DNA of 64,000 bases. Source: Shimia ponticola (GTDB lineage: Bacteria > Pseudomonadota > Alphaproteobacteria > Rhodobacterales > Rhodobacteraceae). Position numbers and translations under genes: made by a program. The notes under the pieces are model-generated. The model did no database searches. It worked only from the letters and a program-made list of their open reading frames with translations, and was not told the origin of the DNA. This document shows positions 61,964-64,000 of the stretch, piece after piece (the stretch's first letter is position 1; the number at the start of each line of letters is the position of its first letter). The stretch is taken from positions 62,001 through 126,000 of the forward strand of contig NZ_VCDK01000005.1 of assembly GCF_007995215.1 (NCBI RefSeq). Direction: 5' to 3'.

Positions 61964-63178
61964 ATGAACCTCTCTCAAAACAAACCCGCAGACACATGGT
62001 CACCGCTCTATTTCCTCGCCTCGCTGGGCGCGGGTGGACTGGCCGTCACCTTCTTCATGTTTCTGATGTTCTGGGTCCCGCACCCGGGCCAACCCGTCCC
62101 GGTTTTCGAAGATATTCTGGCAGCGTTCACGGGCGGAACGCCCCTGATGCAAGCCGCAATTCTCGTGGCTGTGACCGGGATCGCCGGCTTTGCGTTTCTG
62201 AACATCAAGCTTCTGATCTGGAACCTCGTGCGCCTGTCTGAATACCGCAAGACCCCGGCCTATCAGGCGCTAATCGGATCTAATGGCGAAACCCAGTTGC
62301 TGGCCATGCCGCTGGCGCTCGCGATGACCGTGAACGCTGGTTTCATCCTTGGCCTTGTCTTTGTGCCGGGGCTGTGGAGCGTGGTCGAATACCTGTTCCC
62401 ATTGGCCATGTTTGCCTTTGCCGCCATCGCCTTGATTGCCTTTCGCCGCATCGGCGCATTTCTGGGCCGCGTGTTAAGCGACGGCGGCGTCTTCGACGTC
62501 ACCGCCAACAATTCCTTTGCACAGCTTCTGCCCGCCTTCGCCCTGTCCATGACCGCCGTCGGCATGTCCGCCCCGGCAGCCATGAGCACAATCCCACTGA
62601 CAGTTGGAATCTCCTTGGTGCTGTCGATCATGCTGGGCACCATCGCCGCGCTCTACGCGTTGGTCGCGGCAATCATCGCAATGAACTCAATGCTGCAGCA
62701 CGGCACCGCCAAAGAAAGCGCGCCGACGCTGATGGTCGTGGTTCCGATCCTGACGATCCTTGGCATCATGACCATGCGCCAGGAACATGGGCTGCACACC
62801 ACCTTCGACGCCCATGGAGGCACCGCAGATACCCTATTGCTGACGACGACCATTCTGGCCGTGCAAGCCGTCTTCCTCGGCCTTGGTCTCTTGGTCCTGA
62901 AACGCCAGAAATACGCCGAAGCCTATCTGACCGGCGAGGGCAACTCGCCAGGCTCTTACGCTCTTGTCTGTCCCGGCGTGGCTCTCACTGTGATGCTGCA
63001 TTTCTGGATCAATAAGGGGCTTGTCGGCGCGGGGCTCATCGCCAAGTTCGGCGTCGCCTACTGGTCGCTGACGTCGCTGGCGATTGTCGCCCAAATCTCG
63101 ATGATCGTGTTGGTCTTCCTGCTGAACAAGCGCCATTTCGGTCGCCCCGCCGGGGGGCACGCCATCCCTGCCGAATAG
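61964..63178 (+). CDS. Polytopic inner-membrane protein, unknown
   Basis: From ATG 61964 (GGAG upstream) this is a 404-residue protein with about nine or ten membrane helices (for example SLGAGGLAVTFFMFLMFWV, LMQAAILVAVTGIAGFAFLNI, LVCPGVALTVMLHFWINKGLV). LYFLASLGAGGLAV near the start and QEHGLHTTFDAHG in a loop are distinctive. I do not know a firm function. It loosely recalls the TsoY-named membrane family, but I cannot confirm it. No signal peptide. Followed by a bidirectional terminator. Confidence 0.6.
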   Translation: MNLSQNKPADTWSPLYFLASLGAGGLAVTFFMFLMFWVPHPGQPVPVFEDILAAFTGGTPLMQAAILVAVTGIAGFAFLNIKLLIWNLVRLSEYRKTPAYQALIGSNGETQLLAMPLALAMTVNAGFILGLVFVPGLWSVVEYLFPLAMFAFAAIALIAFRRIGAFLGRVLSDGGVFDVTANNSFAQLLPAFALSMTAVGMSAPAAMSTIPLTVGISLVLSIMLGTIAALYALVAAIIAMNSMLQHGTAKESAPTLMVVVPILTILGIMTMRQEHGLHTTFDAHGGTADTLLLTTTILAVQAVFLGLGLLVLKRQKYAEAYLTGEGNSPGSYALVCPGVALTVMLHFWINKGLVGAGLIAKFGVAYWSLTSLAIVAQISMIVLVFLLNKRHFGRPAGGHAIPAE

Positions 63179-63202
63179 AGGATGCGTTGACCGTAGTCGG
63201 CA

Positions 63203-63232
63203 AAGGCCCGCGTCATTCAGCGCGGGCCTTTT
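63203..63232. terminator. Bidirectional terminator
   Basis: AAGGCCCGCG (63203-63212), loop TCATTCAG, CGCGGGCCTT (63221-63230), then TT. It sits between convergent stops at 63178 and 63237. Confidence 0.85.
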
Positions 63233-63236
63233 GATG

Positions 63237-64000
63237 TCAGAGCGGCATCGTCGGGCCAGCGTCGTCACCCGTTCCGCGAATGACATAAAGGCTGGCTTCG
63301 CCGGTCATCGACGGCGCAATTGAACGCGGTGTTTCAGGCGGAATGGCCATCGTGTCGCCGGGGTTCAGAACCGTGCTGCCACCGTCCCAAGTGACCCGCC
63401 AATGCCCACGCATGGGCATGAGGACCTCGTGCTGCGATGACGCCTCCATCGCGTCAGACCTGGACGTCCGCGTCCAGAGCTCAACTTCAAAGCCCGGACG
63501 GTCGCGAAGCATGGCGTCTGGCCCGATCACCTTGGCTGGCTGCCGGTCTGCCAAGGCCACCATGTCCCAATAGCGCGCCACGTAATTCGGCACGACATCC
63601 GCCGTGGTCGGCTCCGGCATCCGGTCCAGAACCTCTTGAGAGAGCAGAGGCATCGGGCCGACCCCGTCCGGCAGCGCTTCGCCCTTTTTCGTGTCGTAGA
63701 GACGCCCATTTTCGCCCAGCACCAGACCGTGGTCTGCCGCATCCTCGATCACCTGCGGCGCCCAAAGGACACCGCCGCCAGCATCATCCCCACCAAGGAT
63801 CGCCATGATCATTCCGTAATCGGTGCCGATATTCTCGAACCCACGGAAAATGCCAGTCGGGATGTTGAAGATATCCCCTTCTTCCAGCACCACTTCACCG
63901 GCTGTGCCCCAGCGCCCCCAGAAAAACCGCCAGCGTCCCTTGAGAACAAAGAACACCTCAGCCGTGCGGTGTGAATGCAGCGAGTTTCGGCATTTGGGCG
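63237..64000 (-). CDS. Bicupin-domain protein (5' end outside window)
   Basis: The frame stays open to the right edge, so the start is missing. The visible 254 residues have two cupin regions. SLHSHRTAEVFFVLKGRWRFFWG carries the HxH...E metal motif and GDIFNIPTGIFRGFENIG completes the first barrel. EVLMPMRGHWRVTWDGG with NPGDTMAIPPETPRSI forms the second, where the HxH pair is not obvious (SSQHEVLM). Oxalate decarboxylases, dioxygenases and sugar isomerases share this layout; the substrate is unknown. Confidence 0.78.
   Translation of the reverse strand, partial: PKCRNSLHSHRTAEVFFVLKGRWRFFWGRWGTAGEVVLEEGDIFNIPTGIFRGFENIGTDYGMIMAILGGDDAGGGVLWAPQVIEDAADHGLVLGENGRLYDTKKGEALPDGVGPMPLLSQEVLDRMPEPTTADVVPNYVARYWDMVALADRQPAKVIGPDAMLRDRPGFEVELWTRTSRSDAMEASSQHEVLMPMRGHWRVTWDGGSTVLNPGDTMAIPPETPRSIAPSMTGEASLYVIRGTGDDAGPTMPL

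Noticed and set aside
61715-61978. 87-codon minus-strand frame in the katG downstream region
   Set aside because: No ribosome site, overlaps the start of the membrane-protein gene and the katG hairpin, and shows no family.

Overview
The window looks like chromosomal DNA of a roseobacter-type alphaproteobacterium (Rhodobacterales). The base composition is GC-rich. Many families typical of that order occur together: DUF2125, DUF2794, DUF1491, a DUF6473-like protein, the chvI-chvG-hprK-rapZ-EIIA-HPr cluster next to pckA, the mutY/DUF721/DsbA trio, oxyR-katG, and a methylsuccinyl-CoA dehydrogenase of the ethylmalonyl-CoA pathway. I see no rRNA, tRNA, CRISPR array, prophage block or complete insertion sequence. 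The one transposase-like gene is a REP-associated tyrosine transposase (RAYT) with its REP palindromes.

Layout. 1-6.2 kb: a cut-off amidase with an AT-rich upstream region, a cupin, a small lipoprotein, a LuxR-HTH/hydrolase fusion, alkane hydroxylase (alkB) and mutY. 6.3-13 kb: a DUF721 (DciA-like) gene that seems to start at CTG, a DsbA-like oxidoreductase, the RAYT/REP locus, cobO, a lipoprotein, a flavoprotein, an MscS channel, an HNH protein and an enoyl-CoA hydratase. 13-20.5 kb: DUF2125, pmbA, an inositol-phosphatase-family gene, waaA and lpxK (lipid A/Kdo assembly), a tandem Lin0512 pair and an FMN reductase. 20.6-24.2 kb: etfB-etfA, a DUF6473-like gene and 3-hydroxybutyryl-CoA dehydrogenase. 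24.2-31.6 kb: an acyltransferase, the regulatory PTS genes with ChvG/ChvI, and divergent pckA.

31.7-41.2 kb: TSUP permease, mcd, a large unrecognised bitopic membrane protein divergent from a Hint-domain protein, an SDR, a META lipoprotein, recO, DUF1491 and era. 41.2-47.5 kb: a sulfotransferase-like/GT90 fusion, then phenylacetate genes paaK-paaI facing paaZ-paaX. 47.7-53 kb: DUF2794, an NlpC/P60 peptidase, an M17 aminopeptidase, a degenerate Hpt-like protein, and a beta-carbonic anhydrase followed by an SbtA-type bicarbonate transporter and a PII-like SbtB. 53-64 kb: DUF4139, a three-module RTX-like protein, asd, oxyR-katG, an unrecognised polytopic membrane protein and a cut-off bicupin.

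How it works together. Much of the window serves acyl-CoA and organic-acid metabolism (AlkB, ETF, HbdA, enoyl-CoA hydratase, Mcd, PaaKIZ, PckA). ChvGI and the PTS-type phosphorelay probably govern carbon status. The carbonic anhydrase/SbtA/SbtB set would supply bicarbonate, which the ethylmalonyl-CoA route needs. The items most worth a second look are the carbonic anhydrase-SbtA-SbtB module, the composite palindromic repeats at 9.2, 39.8 and 52.95 kb, the RAYT gene whose stop codon lies in a REP, the triplicated RTX protein, the orphan bitopic protein facing a Cys-less Hint protein, and two unusual domain fusions.
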